From NCBI GenBank assembly GCA_017464815.1, contig JAFTYI010000006.1, positions 19,743 through 83,742 of the forward strand: DNA of 64,000 nucleotides, given 5' to 3'. The stretch's first letter is position 1; every line of letters begins with the position of its first letter. A program made the position numbers and the translations under genes. This DNA comes from Bacteroidaceae bacterium. Its GTDB lineage: Bacteria; Bacteroidota; Bacteroidia; Bacteroidales; Bacteroidaceae. Positions 7,634 to 16,698 of the stretch are shown here, piece after piece. The notes below the pieces were generated by a model. The model did not search any database, had not been told where the DNA came from, and worked only from the letters and a program-made list of their open reading frames with translations.

Positions 7634-9574
7634 TCACCTTTCGAGAGGGGTTATCAAGATGCCATCGGTGCGGCAACTTTCGCCTCCCTCGGGTAAGAGT
7701 TCGATGCGCAACTGGTCGCCGGTGTTCAGTTCAAAGGTGCCTAACGGGTGATTAACCAACGCATCGGTGTTGACGTCAGCGCTTATGGTGCTCTTCAACA
7801 CATCGTTGATGTAAAGGCGGTAACGCCCCTTTCCATCGCTCTCGTCGAACATGCGCACGGACACCTCGGCCTTCAATCGAGCACCACGCCACACGGCATT
7901 CAGTGTGCCCACTCCGGCCTCGCCGCTCACCACGCGGTCACCCGAGGCCTTGAACCAAGCCCCATCCTGCACCTCGACGAACGAACGGAGGCCACGTGTC
8001 CATCCCTCCGCCTCGTTCATGCCTTCGCAAGCCTCGGCTATCGGAGCCGAAAAGCTCCATTGAGGCGCATCCGCCATCGCCTTTCCTTTCACGATGGGAG
8101 CCACCGACCACGTGTAGTTGCGCCCATACGGCAAGGTGGCGGGTTGCCACGTGGTGGTGCGTGCGTCCACCTCTGCCGTGCGAGTCACCTCCCCTTCGGC
8201 ATCCGTCAAGGTCAATCGGTATCCCTCGGCGCCAAAGGCCGGTCGCCAGCTGAGCACCAAGGGTTGCGCCTCCGTCTCCCCCTTCATTGCTTGTAGCGAA
8301 ACATGAGTTTCCCCATCGGCAGGGAAAGGCTTGCAAGCATAGCGGGAAGCAGTGGTGAATTGCCACACGGCCCCCCGTAGCAACGTGTCGGCCAACTGGG
8401 TATCTACGCGCCAATAGTAGGTAGTGGCGGGCTTCAATGCATTCGTTTTCAATCCATTATCAACCACGCGCTTCGGTCTCTTCTTATCCAACTTGTCAGG
8501 CGCAGTGGCCAATCGCACGTGATAAGCCACGGCTTCAGGCGCCTTGCTCCACCTGAGCACTCCATCGGTGTGAGGATAATCGATGCGCCCATGATTGGGC
8601 AAGGGGATGAGGTCGTACTCCAAGCCCGCCACTGGGCCTGCCGAAGCCGTCACCACCCTCTGCACATCGGTCGAAGCGTCCAACGTCATGGTGTAGTCAT
8701 AGAGGGCCTTTGCATCAAACACCTCGCCCGTCCCTTCCATGTTTCCTGAGCATTCGACGAACAGATTGTCCACCGACGAAGCGTGTCCATAGAAAGGCGA
8801 AGCAGGGTCGGTGCTGTACATCTGTTTCAACGGAGTCTTGCATCGCTGGAAGCTATTTCCCTCCACCACCACACGGGCACCACAGAAGAATCCCACACAA
8901 TAAGACCTCACATCTTCGTAATGATTATTCCACACATGTCCGCATCCATATCCGATGCGGGGATTGCGCTGGGTGGTGCGGAGAAAGGCATTGTGGTGAT
9001 ACGACACATTCAGCCTCCCCACATCCTCGGCATGTTGGGTGCCCGAGTTGCACACCGACACCTTATTGTGGTCATGCAGGCAATTCCACGAGGCCGTCAT
9101 CAAGTCGGAGCCAATGGTGAAGTCGAGCAATCCGTCATCGGAATTTCCCAAGTCGCAATGGTCCACCCACACGTGGTGCGACGAGCGGAAGGCAATGGCA
9201 TCCTGATGAGCATTGCGGATGGTGAAGCCACGGATAACCACGTTGCTCACCCCATTTCCTCTGAATCCGATGCCATCCAACACGGCACGTCCGTTCAAGC
9301 CAATAATCGTCTTGTCCGAAGCCACGTCAATGTCGCGCTCATCATCCAAGTCAATCGTCCCCTCAAACAGAATGGTGTAAGGTCCCTCGGCCGCACAATA
9401 ACGGCGCAAGCCGGCCTCATCGGTCACACGCACCACCTCACCCAATCCGCCACCAATCGTGCCTTCAACTCCATAACCGGGCATTGCGGCAAAGCCCACA
9501 AGACCGTGCTCCCCCCGTTGTGCCTGCACACTCAGGACACCCCCCAACAAAAGTATTGGTAAAATGTGTTTCAT
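7634..9574 (-). CDS. Secreted pectate lyase (PL1-type) with Fn3-like and C-terminal beta-sandwich modules
   Basis: Starting at the ATG at 9574 gives a signal peptide (MKHILPILLLGGVLSVQAQ). Residues about 20-310 are a parallel beta-helix pectate lyase: DKTIIGLNG, NVVIRGFTIRN, the Ca-binding/catalytic region DHCDLGNSDDGLLDFTIGSD, SWNCLHDHNK and the RNPRIGYG segment. Two Fn3-like repeats follow (about 335-420 and 425-510: TTYYWRVDTQLADTLLRGAVWQFTT; NYTWSVAPIVKGKAMADAPQWSF), then a C-terminal carbohydrate-binding-like sandwich. It would cleave polygalacturonate by beta-elimination outside the inner membrane. It is a lone gene with a strong promoter, not embedded in a visible SusC/SusD locus. Substrate specificity is inferred from the fold only. 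Confidence 0.87.
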   Translation of the reverse strand: MKHILPILLLGGVLSVQAQRGEHGLVGFAAMPGYGVEGTIGGGLGEVVRVTDEAGLRRYCAAEGPYTILFEGTIDLDDERDIDVASDKTIIGLNGRAVLDGIGFRGNGVSNVVIRGFTIRNAHQDAIAFRSSHHVWVDHCDLGNSDDGLLDFTIGSDLMTASWNCLHDHNKVSVCNSGTQHAEDVGRLNVSYHHNAFLRTTQRNPRIGYGCGHVWNNHYEDVRSYCVGFFCGARVVVEGNSFQRCKTPLKQMYSTDPASPFYGHASSVDNLFVECSGNMEGTGEVFDAKALYDYTMTLDASTDVQRVVTASAGPVAGLEYDLIPLPNHGRIDYPHTDGVLRWSKAPEAVAYHVRLATAPDKLDKKRPKRVVDNGLKTNALKPATTYYWRVDTQLADTLLRGAVWQFTTASRYACKPFPADGETHVSLQAMKGETEAQPLVLSWRPAFGAEGYRLTLTDAEGEVTRTAEVDARTTTWQPATLPYGRNYTWSVAPIVKGKAMADAPQWSFSAPIAEACEGMNEAEGWTRGLRSFVEVQDGAWFKASGDRVVSGEAGVGTLNAVWRGARLKAEVSVRMFDESDGKGRYRLYINDVLKSTISADVNTDALVNHPLGTFELNTGDQLRIELLPEGGESCRTDGILITPLER

Positions 9575-9595
9575 ATTCCTCTTTCTAATTTGCGA

Positions 9596-9627
9596 CAAAA
9601 GTAATAAAGCCTATTTGCATAACCAAA
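9596..9627 (-). promoter_or_regulatory. Putative pectate lyase promoter
   Basis: The minus strand reads TTTG (9624-9627), 20 bases, TACTTTTG (9596-9603), a full match to the Bacteroidetes promoter pattern, 22 bases before the ATG. Confidence 0.8.
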
Positions 9628-9670
9628 CCAACAAGAAAGTTTTTTATCTCACTTTCGTCATTTCTGCAAC

Positions 9671-9705
9671 AAAAGGCCATGCACTCTACCGTGCACAGCC
9701 TTTTT
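9671..9705. terminator. Hairpin terminator downstream of carB
   Basis: AAAAGGC-CA-TGCAC and GTGCA-CA-GCCTTTT arms flank a short loop, with T runs on both strands. It lies 76 bases past the carB stop and upstream of the pectate lyase promoter. Confidence 0.75.
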
Positions 9706-9780
9706 GCATTTATGTGAGAAGGTGGGTGAGCCCTATCCCTACACTTATCCACCAATAACTGGCAACTACCAGCCAACAAT

Positions 9781-12700
9781 TTACTTATACTCCTGCCAGC
9801 TCTTGATCTGGATATTCTCCTCGCCCTTCTCGCAGAAGGCTTCGATGAAGGCACTGGCCAGGCGGGCATTGGTAATCAAGGGGATGTTGTGGTCGATGGC
9901 GCCACGGCGAATCTTGTAACCGTTGGTCAGCTCGCGCTTGGTGTGGTTCTTCGGGATGTTGACGATGAGGTCGAACTTGTGGTCGGCAATCATCTTCATC
10001 ACGTTGTTCTCGGCATCGGCCTTCTCATCGGGCCAATAGACGGGAGTGGTGCTCACACCGTGGGCATTGAGGAATGTAGCGGTTCCTGCCGTGGCATAAA
10101 TATTGTAGCCCTGAGCAGAGAGCACGCGGCTGGCATCCAAGAGGTCCACCTTCGACTTCATGGCTCCGCTGGAGAGCATCACGCCCTTCTCCTTGCGAGG
10201 AATCTTGAAGCCGGTAGAAATCATGGCGCTGAGGAGGGCTTCGCTAAAGTCGTCGCCCATGCAACCAACCTCACCGGTTGAGGACATATCTACGCCCAAC
10301 ACGGGGTCGGCCTTATGCAGACGTGAGAAGGAGAACTGAGAGGCTTTCACACCAATCCAGTCGATATCGAATGCGCTCTTGTCGGGACGGGTATAGGGGG
10401 CATCCAACATGATGCGGGTAGCCGTTTCGATGAAGTTGCGCTTGAGAATCTTACTTACGAAGGGGAACGAACGTGAGGCACGGAGGTTACACTCGATAAC
10501 CTTCACCTCGTTGTTGCGAGCCAGGAACTGGATGTTGAAAGGTCCTGAAATGTTCAGTTCCTTGGCAATCTGACGGCTGATCTGCTTGATACGGCGGGCC
10601 GTAGCGAAGTAAATCTTCTGTGCGGGGAAGACGAGGGTTGCGTCACCAGAGTGTACGCCGGCAAACTCGATATGCTCGCTGATGGCATACTCTACCACCT
10701 CACCATTCTGAGCCACGGCGTCGAACTCAATCTCCTTGGTGTTCTCCAAGAACTGGCTTACCACCACGGGGAACTCCTTAGAGACCTCAGAGGCCATCTG
10801 GAGGAACTCTTTCAGCTCATCGTCGTTGTAGCAGACGTTCATGGCCGCACCTGAAAGCACGTATGAAGGACGTACAAGGACGGGATAGCCCACCTTATCG
10901 ACAAACTGTTTCACATCCTCGAGGCTGGTCAGCTCCTGCCAAGCGGGCTGGTCGATGCCCAGCTGGTCGAGCATGGCTGAGAACTTGTTGCGGTTCTCGG
11001 CACGGTCGATGCTCAACGGAGAAGTACCGAGGATGGGCACTGACTGGCGATGGAGCTTCATGGCCAGGTTATTAGGAATCTGTCCACCCACAGAAACGAT
11101 GACACCACCCGGTTGCTCGAGGTCAATCACGTCGAGCACGCGCTCGAACGAAAGTTCATCGAAGTAGAGACGGTCGCACATGTCGTAGTCGGTCGATACG
11201 GTCTCGGGGTTGTAGTTGATCATGATGGACTTGTAGCCCAACTTGCGGGCGGTCTGCACGGCATTCACCGAGCACCAGTCGAACTCAACCGACGAACCGA
11301 TGCGATAGGCACCTGAGCCGAGGACAACGACAGACTTGTCTGTCTTATAGTAGTTCACATCATAACCCTCTACAGCGTATGTCATATAGAGGTAGTTGGT
11401 CAGTTCGGGATGCTCGCTGGCCACGGTGTTGATGCGCTTCACGGCAGGCAGGACGCCCAACTCCTTACGGCGTGAGCGGACGGCCAGCACCTCTTTCTCC
11501 ATACCGGCAGTGGGTTTGCTGACGAAGCGGGCAATCTGGAAGTCGGAGAAGCCCAACACCTTTGCCTGACGCATTACGTCGGCAGGTACTTCGGCCAGTG
11601 AGTTATATCCGCAGAGCACCTGCTTATAGTCAACGATATTCTTCAATCTTTCGAGGAACCAGGGAGAGATGCGTGTCAGCTCGTAGAGGCGGTCGATGGT
11701 GTAACCCTCCTCGAGTGCCTGAGCAAGGGCAAAGACGCGCAGGTCGGTGGGGTTGGCCAGCTCATGGTCGAGGTTGTCGAACTTGGTGTGTTCGTTGCCC
11801 ACGAATCCGTGCATACCCTGACCAATCATGCGGAGACCCTTCTGGATAACCTCCTCGAACGAACGACCGATGGACATGATTTCGCCCACCGACTTCATGC
11901 TTGAGCCGATTTCGCGAGACACGCCGGCAAACTTCGTCAAGTCCCAACGAGGAATCTTGCAGATGAGGTAGTCGAGCTGAGGAGCCACATAAGCCGAGTT
12001 GGGAGTACCCATTTCGCCAATCTCGTCGAGCGTATAGCCGAGGGCAATCTTGGCAGCCACGAAGGCGAGTGGATAACCCGTAGCCTTAGAGGCAAGGGCT
12101 GATGAGCGGCTCAGACGGGCGTTCACCTCGATGACACGATAGTCGTTGGTGTCGCCATTGAACGCATACTGGATGTTGCACTCGCCCACGATGCCGAGGT
12201 GGCGGATGGCCTTCACGGAGAGTTCCTGAAGCATCTGCACCTGCTCTTCGCTGAGCGAGCAAGTGGGAGCCACCACGATACTCTCACCCGTGTGGATACC
12301 CAGCGGGTCGAAGTTCTCCATGCTGGCCACGGTGAAGCAGTGGTTGTTGGCATCGCGGATAACCTCGAACTCTATCTCCTTCCAGCCCTTCAGCGACTCT
12401 TCCACAAGAATCTGCTTGCTGAAGGTGAACGAGCTTTCGGCCAACTTCACGAACTCCTCCTTATTCTGACAGATACCGCTACCGAGTCCGCCCAAAGCGT
12501 AAGCCGAACGGACCATCACGGGGAAGCCGATGCGCTCAGCGGCGGCGATGGCATCTTCCATCGTCTCCACGGCCTGGCTGACGGGAGTCTTCATCTCAAT
12601 CTCGTCGAGCTTCTTCACGAAGAGGTCGCGGTCCTCGGTGTACATGATGGCATCCACCGACGTACCCAGCACCTGCACGCCATACTGCTCAAGGATGCCA

Positions 12701-13011
12701 CGGGTGTAGAGGTCGGTACCACAGTTCAGCGCCGTCTGTCCGCCGAAGGCCAACAGGATGCCGTCGGGACGCTCCTTCTTGATGATTTCCTCCACAAAGA
12801 AGGGAGTCACGGGCAGGAAGTACACCTGGTCGGCAATACCCTCTGATGTCTGGATGGTGGCCACGTTGGGGTTCACCAACACTGAACTGATACCCTCTTC
12901 ACGCAACGCCTTCAAGGCCTGCGAACCGCTGTAGTCAAACTCTCCGGCCTGACCAATCTTCAGTGCGCCCGAGCCGAGCACGAGCACTTTCTTCAGCTTC
13001 TTTTTCTCCAT
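9781..13011 (-). CDS. carB: Carbamoyl-phosphate synthase large subunit
   Basis: At 1076 residues it is full length. Two homologous halves each carry an ATP-grasp fold: an N-terminal half beginning VLVLGSGALKIGQAGEFDYSG and a second beginning VVVLGSGAYRIGSSVEFDW near residue 560; the family motif ALGGLGSG-type glycine loop is at about 175. The C-terminal 140 residues form the MGS-like allosteric domain. With the small subunit it makes carbamoyl phosphate from glutamine-derived ammonia, bicarbonate and ATP for pyrimidines and arginine. The small-subunit gene carA is not next to it in this window; the upstream neighbour is tRNA-Gln. A hairpin with a T-rich tail sits in its leader. Confidence 0.97.
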   Translation of the reverse strand: MEKKKLKKVLVLGSGALKIGQAGEFDYSGSQALKALREEGISSVLVNPNVATIQTSEGIADQVYFLPVTPFFVEEIIKKERPDGILLAFGGQTALNCGTDLYTRGILEQYGVQVLGTSVDAIMYTEDRDLFVKKLDEIEMKTPVSQAVETMEDAIAAAERIGFPVMVRSAYALGGLGSGICQNKEEFVKLAESSFTFSKQILVEESLKGWKEIEFEVIRDANNHCFTVASMENFDPLGIHTGESIVVAPTCSLSEEQVQMLQELSVKAIRHLGIVGECNIQYAFNGDTNDYRVIEVNARLSRSSALASKATGYPLAFVAAKIALGYTLDEIGEMGTPNSAYVAPQLDYLICKIPRWDLTKFAGVSREIGSSMKSVGEIMSIGRSFEEVIQKGLRMIGQGMHGFVGNEHTKFDNLDHELANPTDLRVFALAQALEEGYTIDRLYELTRISPWFLERLKNIVDYKQVLCGYNSLAEVPADVMRQAKVLGFSDFQIARFVSKPTAGMEKEVLAVRSRRKELGVLPAVKRINTVASEHPELTNYLYMTYAVEGYDVNYYKTDKSVVVLGSGAYRIGSSVEFDWCSVNAVQTARKLGYKSIMINYNPETVSTDYDMCDRLYFDELSFERVLDVIDLEQPGGVIVSVGGQIPNNLAMKLHRQSVPILGTSPLSIDRAENRNKFSAMLDQLGIDQPAWQELTSLEDVKQFVDKVGYPVLVRPSYVLSGAAMNVCYNDDELKEFLQMASEVSKEFPVVVSQFLENTKEIEFDAVAQNGEVVEYAISEHIEFAGVHSGDATLVFPAQKIYFATARRIKQISRQIAKELNISGPFNIQFLARNNEVKVIECNLRASRSFPFVSKILKRNFIETATRIMLDAPYTRPDKSAFDIDWIGVKASQFSFSRLHKADPVLGVDMSSTGEVGCMGDDFSEALLSAMISTGFKIPRKEKGVMLSSGAMKSKVDLLDASRVLSAQGYNIYATAGTATFLNAHGVSTTPVYWPDEKADAENNVMKMIADHKFDLIVNIPKNHTKRELTNGYKIRRGAIDHNIPLITNARLASAFIEAFCEKGEENIQIKSWQEYK

Positions 13012-13278
13012 TGTTCTGTTAATGTTAACTTTATATTATTATTTTCTTTTTTTCGCTTTTTTGATTCTATCAGTGGCGTTTGTCATCACTGAATGCAGTG
13101 AAGGATCTGTAAACATCCACCCACTTTCCTTTTGCTGACGAACACAGATTTTCCGCTACGCTCAAAATGGCAGGAGTCCGTCAGCTGTTTTTCTTCCCCG
13201 TCTGAAAAATATTTTTCTCAGGTAGGGGAGAAAAAATTCTCAGGTCTTTCCGTTCACAGTCCCTCGTATATAAAGAAA

Positions 13279-13314
13279 ATGCATCGCTCTTCCCGTGGGA
13301 AGGGAGCAATGCAT
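13279..13314 (-). terminator. Terminator-like hairpin in the carB leader
   Basis: ATGCATTGCTC (minus strand) pairs with GAGCGATGCAT around a small inner stem (CTTCC/GGAAG-like), and is followed by TTTTCTTTATATA on the minus strand. Orientation and T tail fit an intrinsic terminator reading toward carB, either an attenuator or the end of an upstream tRNA transcript. Confidence 0.6.
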
Positions 13315-13384
13315 ACCTTATATTATATGTCCCAGCCGGAGTGGCCGACAAACTGTTTCACGTCCATACTTTCAGAATTTCGTG

Positions 13385-13392
13385 CAAAGTAA
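13385..13392 (-). promoter_or_regulatory. Putative -7 element upstream of carB
   Basis: The minus strand reads TTACTTTG, one mismatch from TAnnTTTG, about 375 bases before the carB start. No clear -33 element is visible at the usual distance. Confidence 0.4.
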
Positions 13393-13521
13393 CAACTTAT
13401 TTCTGACATAACAAAAAAAAGTGGGAGAAGTTTTCTAAAAAAATCAGGAGCCACCAGATGAAGACGAGAAGAGCCGCATCGGATATCGACGCGGCTCCCT
13501 GCTTTTTTGCTTTGCTTTCGG

Positions 13522-13592
13522 TTGGACTACCAGGATTCGAACCTGGAAAAACAGAACCAAAACCTGTTGTGTTACCATTACACCATAGTCCA
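13522..13592 (-). tRNA. tRNA-Gln (anticodon UUG)
   Basis: The minus strand folds as a 71-base cloverleaf: acceptor TGGACTA/TAGTCCA, anticodon loop TTTTGGT (anticodon TTG) on a CAGG stem, and T-loop GTTCGAATC. The discriminator is A, and CCA is not encoded. A matching promoter lies at 13624-13655. Confidence 0.95.
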
Positions 13593-13623
13593 ATCATCAG
13601 GTGCTTTCTGTTAAAAAGCGGTG

Positions 13624-13655
13624 CAAAGATAGTGCTCTCTCGCGAATTATCCAAA
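13624..13655 (-). promoter_or_regulatory. Promoter of tRNA-Gln
   Basis: The minus strand reads TTTG (13652-13655), 20 bases, TATCTTTG (13624-13631), an exact match to the Bacteroidetes consensus, about 30 bases before the tRNA. Confidence 0.85.
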
Positions 13656-13677
13656 AAAAACGCGAAGAAAATTCACC

Positions 13678-13764
13678 TTAGGCACGGATTACACGGATTA
13701 CACAGATTTCAAAATCATATAAACGAATGGTTTTTTCCATGTAATCCGTGTAATCCGCGCCTAA
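13678..13764. repeat. 9-bp-period inverted repeat (CACGGATTA type)
   Basis: Arm 13678-13702 (TTAGGCACGGATTACACGG...) and arm 13740-13764 are inverted repeats identical at 24 of 25 bases. Each arm contains two to three CACGGATTA units. It lies between tyrS and tRNA-Gln, just past the tyrS stop in the direction of transcription, where it may also serve as the tyrS terminator. Related copies are at 15185-15200 (half) and 23638-23796. Confidence 0.9.
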
Positions 13765-13770
13765 AATATC

Positions 13771-15063
13771 TTACTTTGCAATCACCAAATAATAGTTCTT
13801 CTTACCACGTTGCACGAGCAGGTATTTGTCGTTCAACAGGTCGGCCGTGGTGATTGTCTGGTCAAAGGCAGCCAGCTTCTCCTTGTTCAGCGACACACCG
13901 CCACCCTGCACCAGCTTGCGCATCTCGCCCTTCGAGGGGAATACGGCAACATTCTCCACAAACAGGTCGACGGCCTTCACTCCCTCGGCGAGCAGATTCT
14001 TGTCAATCTCGAACTGGGGAACTCCCTCAAACACGGCCAGCAACGTAGCCTCGTCTAACTTGTGAAGCGCCTCGCTCGTGGCATTTCCAAACAAGATGCC
14101 CGAAGCCTCCACGGCAGCATTGTAGTCCTCCTCGGAGTGAACCATGATGGTGACCTCCTTGGCCAAGCGCTTCTGCAACAGACGCAAGTGAGGTGCCTCG
14201 GTGTGCTCGGCGATGAGCGCGTCAATCTCCTCCTTACCGATGGAGGTGAAAATCTTGATGTAGCGGGCAGCATCCTCGTCGCTCACGTTCAACCAGAATT
14301 GGTAGAACTTGTAAGGCGACGTATAAGCGGGGTCGAGCCAGATGTTTCCGCTCTCGGTCTTTCCAAACTTGCCACCATCGGCCTTGGTGATGAGGGGGCA
14401 AGTCAGCGCATACGCCTCGCCACCCGTCGTGCGACGGATAAGCTCCGTACCCGTGGTGATGTTTCCCCACTGGTCGCTACCACCCACCTGCAACTTACAA
14501 TTCTTGTGAGTGTTCAGGTAGAGGAAGTCGTATCCCTGCAGGAGCTGGTAGGTGAACTCGGTGAACGAAAGACCGTCGCGAGCCTCGCCATTCAAGCGCT
14601 TCTGCACACTGTCCTTGGCCATCATGTAGTTCACGGTGATGTGCTTGCCGATGTCGCGTGCAAAGTCAAGGAAGGTGAAGTCCTTCATCCAATCATAGTT
14701 GTTCACCAACTCAGCCTTGTTTTCAGCATCGCTATTGAAGTCGAGGAATTTCTCGAGCTGCTTTTTGATGCAAGCCACGTTGTGAGTCAGCGTGGCCTCA
14801 TCGAGCAAATTGCGCTCTTGCGACTTACCCGAAGGGTCGCCAATCATACCCGTGGCTCCACCGATGAGTGCCAACGGTTTGTGTCCGCAACGTTGCAAGT
14901 GGCGGAGCATCATCACACCGCACAAGTGTCCGATGTGGAGTGAGTCAGCCGTAGGGTCGATACCCAAGTAAGCCGTTACCATCTCTTTCGAGAGCAGTTC
15001 TTCAGTGCCCGGCATCATGGTGTGCAACATGCCGCGCCATCTAAGTTCTTCTACAAAGTTCAT
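13771..15063 (-). CDS. tyrS: Tyrosyl-tRNA synthetase
   Basis: At 430 residues this is a normal-length class I synthetase. The HIGH motif is SLHIGH at about residues 41-46; the tyrosine-binding segment is GGSDQWGN; the KMSKS counterpart is KFGKTESGN, the usual KFGKT form of bacterial TyrRS. The last 65 residues are an S4 RNA-binding domain ([22 protein letters not shown]...GGVSLN). It charges tRNA-Tyr in the cytoplasm. A promoter lies 57 bases upstream, and a CACGGATTA hairpin follows the stop. Confidence 0.97.
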   Translation of the reverse strand: MNFVEELRWRGMLHTMMPGTEELLSKEMVTAYLGIDPTADSLHIGHLCGVMMLRHLQRCGHKPLALIGGATGMIGDPSGKSQERNLLDEATLTHNVACIKKQLEKFLDFNSDAENKAELVNNYDWMKDFTFLDFARDIGKHITVNYMMAKDSVQKRLNGEARDGLSFTEFTYQLLQGYDFLYLNTHKNCKLQVGGSDQWGNITTGTELIRRTTGGEAYALTCPLITKADGGKFGKTESGNIWLDPAYTSPYKFYQFWLNVSDEDAARYIKIFTSIGKEEIDALIAEHTEAPHLRLLQKRLAKEVTIMVHSEEDYNAAVEASGILFGNATSEALHKLDEATLLAVFEGVPQFEIDKNLLAEGVKAVDLFVENVAVFPSKGEMRKLVQGGGVSLNKEKLAAFDQTITTADLLNDKYLLVQRGKKNYYLVIAK

Positions 15064-15119
15064 TGTATCGTTTCGCTTTTAGTTATTTCTTATTAAGGTA
15101 TAGGGGTTCAATCGAGCGG

Positions 15120-15150
15120 CAAAATTACGACCTTTTTGGGGAATAGACAA
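15120..15150 (-). promoter_or_regulatory. Putative tyrS promoter
   Basis: The minus strand reads TTG (15148-15150), 20 bases, TAATTTTG (15120-15127), fitting the Bacteroidetes pattern 57 bases before the tyrS ATG. Confidence 0.75.
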
Positions 15151-15184
15151 GAAATCAGTTGGATTTTAGTCAAAAATAGATTTC

Positions 15185-15200
15185 GGCACGGATGACACGG
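15185..15200. repeat. Half copy of the CACGGATTA element
   Basis: GGCACGGATGACACGG matches the left end of the inverted-repeat elements at 13678 and 23638, without a visible partner arm. It lies between cotH and tyrS. Confidence 0.65.
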
Positions 15201-15232
15201 AGTTTATGCTATTGAGGTTGTGATTCGTTATC

Positions 15233-16681
15233 TTAACGAATTACAACTTTCTTTCCATTCATGATGTAGATACCTTTCTGCAATATGCCTTCACGACTGT
15301 TCACTATTCTTCCCGAAAGGTCGTATATTGTCGTGGAAATGGTCTCTTTCAGTGCAGGTAGATTTTCTATGTTTTCCACATCAGATAGCAGTTGTGCGTC
15401 TATCCATTCAAACCGTTCTTTCAACCAGGATGCAGCATTTTCTATTTCGGTTGCCAATGCGGTGATGTTGTCATTCCAGCGTTGTTTGTTCATTTGTCTG
15501 CTTTCATTTATGGCAATACCTTTAAGTTGATTTATGGTGTACAGGTAGCCGATGAGTTCATCAGGTAGTGTGTCCCGCATGTTTTTCCACAGGGTGATGT
15601 AGGTGGAATAGAAATCTTGTCGTTTCAGTAGTTTGGTGAAATAAAAGCTGTATGACATGCCATGTATGTGACTCCAGGTGTTCACACACTTGAATGTAGC
15701 ATCAAAATCCCATAATACTCCCATCTGTAAGGGTGTCTCCGATGGGTTTGCAGGATTGAAATCTTTTTTATAGAGGTAGCGGTTGGTGCCTCCACTATCA
15801 CCTTGTCCTAAAATGTCTTGAGCCAACAGCCATGCGGCAAAGCTTGACATGTCGATGTGCGTGGTGATGTTTCCATCATTGACGAGCAGTTCTTCAAATT
15901 CAAGTATGTAGTTTTTGATGTTATTTATAATGGAATCGTTTATGTCGTCAGTATCAGGATATTTGAAAGTGTATCCCGTTTGGTGTGTGAGTATGTTTCC
16001 TTTAAAATGAACATCTTCGTTCCACCAATATGCATCGTCTTCAATGATGTAGCCAGTGTCATCGATGTTGATTCGGCCTTTTTCTTTTTCCACACTTTCG
16101 ATGAGTATGTAGTCACCTTTGTAATCTCCGTTGATGACCAAGTTGACATACTCCCATTGGGGTTGCCATCCAAGTCCTATTAATTTGCCCAATTGGTTAC
16201 CGGTGAAGAAACGCGTGAGAAATCCGTCATAAACGCGGAGGAGCACCCAATCTTTATCTTTGTATCTGGATTCATTTCTGAAGAGTAAATCCGCTTTTTT
16301 GGAAAGTTTTATTTTGTAGGGTTTCTTTTCCCAGTAATAACTGCTGGTGTTTCCGCGTAGTTTTATCCGTACTCCACTGATATTTTCGACGTATTCACCA
16401 CTTTCATAAAGTGTGCTGCCATTCAGCGACATCCTCATTTGTCCGGTGACATATTCATTGTCAGTCAATCCTATCCCCCACAATCCTTCAGGAGCTGTAA
16501 TGTGGTTACCCGTAGGTTCCGTCCCGTCGGTTGTCCATATTTCGACAAGGGGAACTTGTATTTTCTGCAACAGGGAATCGTATTGGGACGAAGGAAGTGA
16601 GGTATTGGCATGTAAACCAAGACTTTTCCCCATCGAACAGCACATGATGAGGATAAACAGTTTATGAAGGTTTCTGCTCAT
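15233..16681 (-). CDS. CotH kinase family protein, secreted
   Basis: This protein of 482 residues has an N-terminal signal sequence (LHKLFILIMCCSMGKSLG...HA). The CotH-like core covers about residues 95-400: IKLRGNTSSYYWEKKPYKIKLSKKADL, DWVLLRVYDGFLTRFFTGNQLG, and NLVINGDYKGDYILIESVEKEKGRINI, an arrangement shared with spore-coat kinase CotH. The C-terminal 30 residues (ETISTTIYDLSGRIV...GIYIMNGKKVVIR) look like a type IX secretion sorting tail. Known CotH proteins phosphorylate extracellular proteins; the target here is unknown. It is the last gene of the probable leuS-yitT-rdgB-porZ run, 17 bases after porZ. Its base composition is visibly more AT-rich than its neighbours, suggesting later acquisition. 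Confidence 0.82.
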   Translation of the reverse strand: MSRNLHKLFILIMCCSMGKSLGLHANTSLPSSQYDSLLQKIQVPLVEIWTTDGTEPTGNHITAPEGLWGIGLTDNEYVTGQMRMSLNGSTLYESGEYVENISGVRIKLRGNTSSYYWEKKPYKIKLSKKADLLFRNESRYKDKDWVLLRVYDGFLTRFFTGNQLGKLIGLGWQPQWEYVNLVINGDYKGDYILIESVEKEKGRINIDDTGYIIEDDAYWWNEDVHFKGNILTHQTGYTFKYPDTDDINDSIINNIKNYILEFEELLVNDGNITTHIDMSSFAAWLLAQDILGQGDSGGTNRYLYKKDFNPANPSETPLQMGVLWDFDATFKCVNTWSHIHGMSYSFYFTKLLKRQDFYSTYITLWKNMRDTLPDELIGYLYTINQLKGIAINESRQMNKQRWNDNITALATEIENAASWLKERFEWIDAQLLSDVENIENLPALKETISTTIYDLSGRIVNSREGILQKGIYIMNGKKVVIR

Positions 16682-16698
16682 GATGAGGAATGGAGGAA

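Larger units (their letters stand above)
13012..13521. other. Non-coding carB leader region
   Basis: About 510 bases without a gene lie between carB and tRNA-Gln. They contain a possible promoter (13385-13392, minus), a terminator-like hairpin (13279-13314) and long A/T runs. The length of the putative leader, about 370 bases, leaves room for regulation by attenuation. Confidence 0.7.

Noticed and set aside
13771-15063. Aberrant TyrRS because KMSKS reads KFGKT
   Set aside because: KFGKT/KFGKS is the normal form in bacterial tyrosyl-tRNA synthetases.
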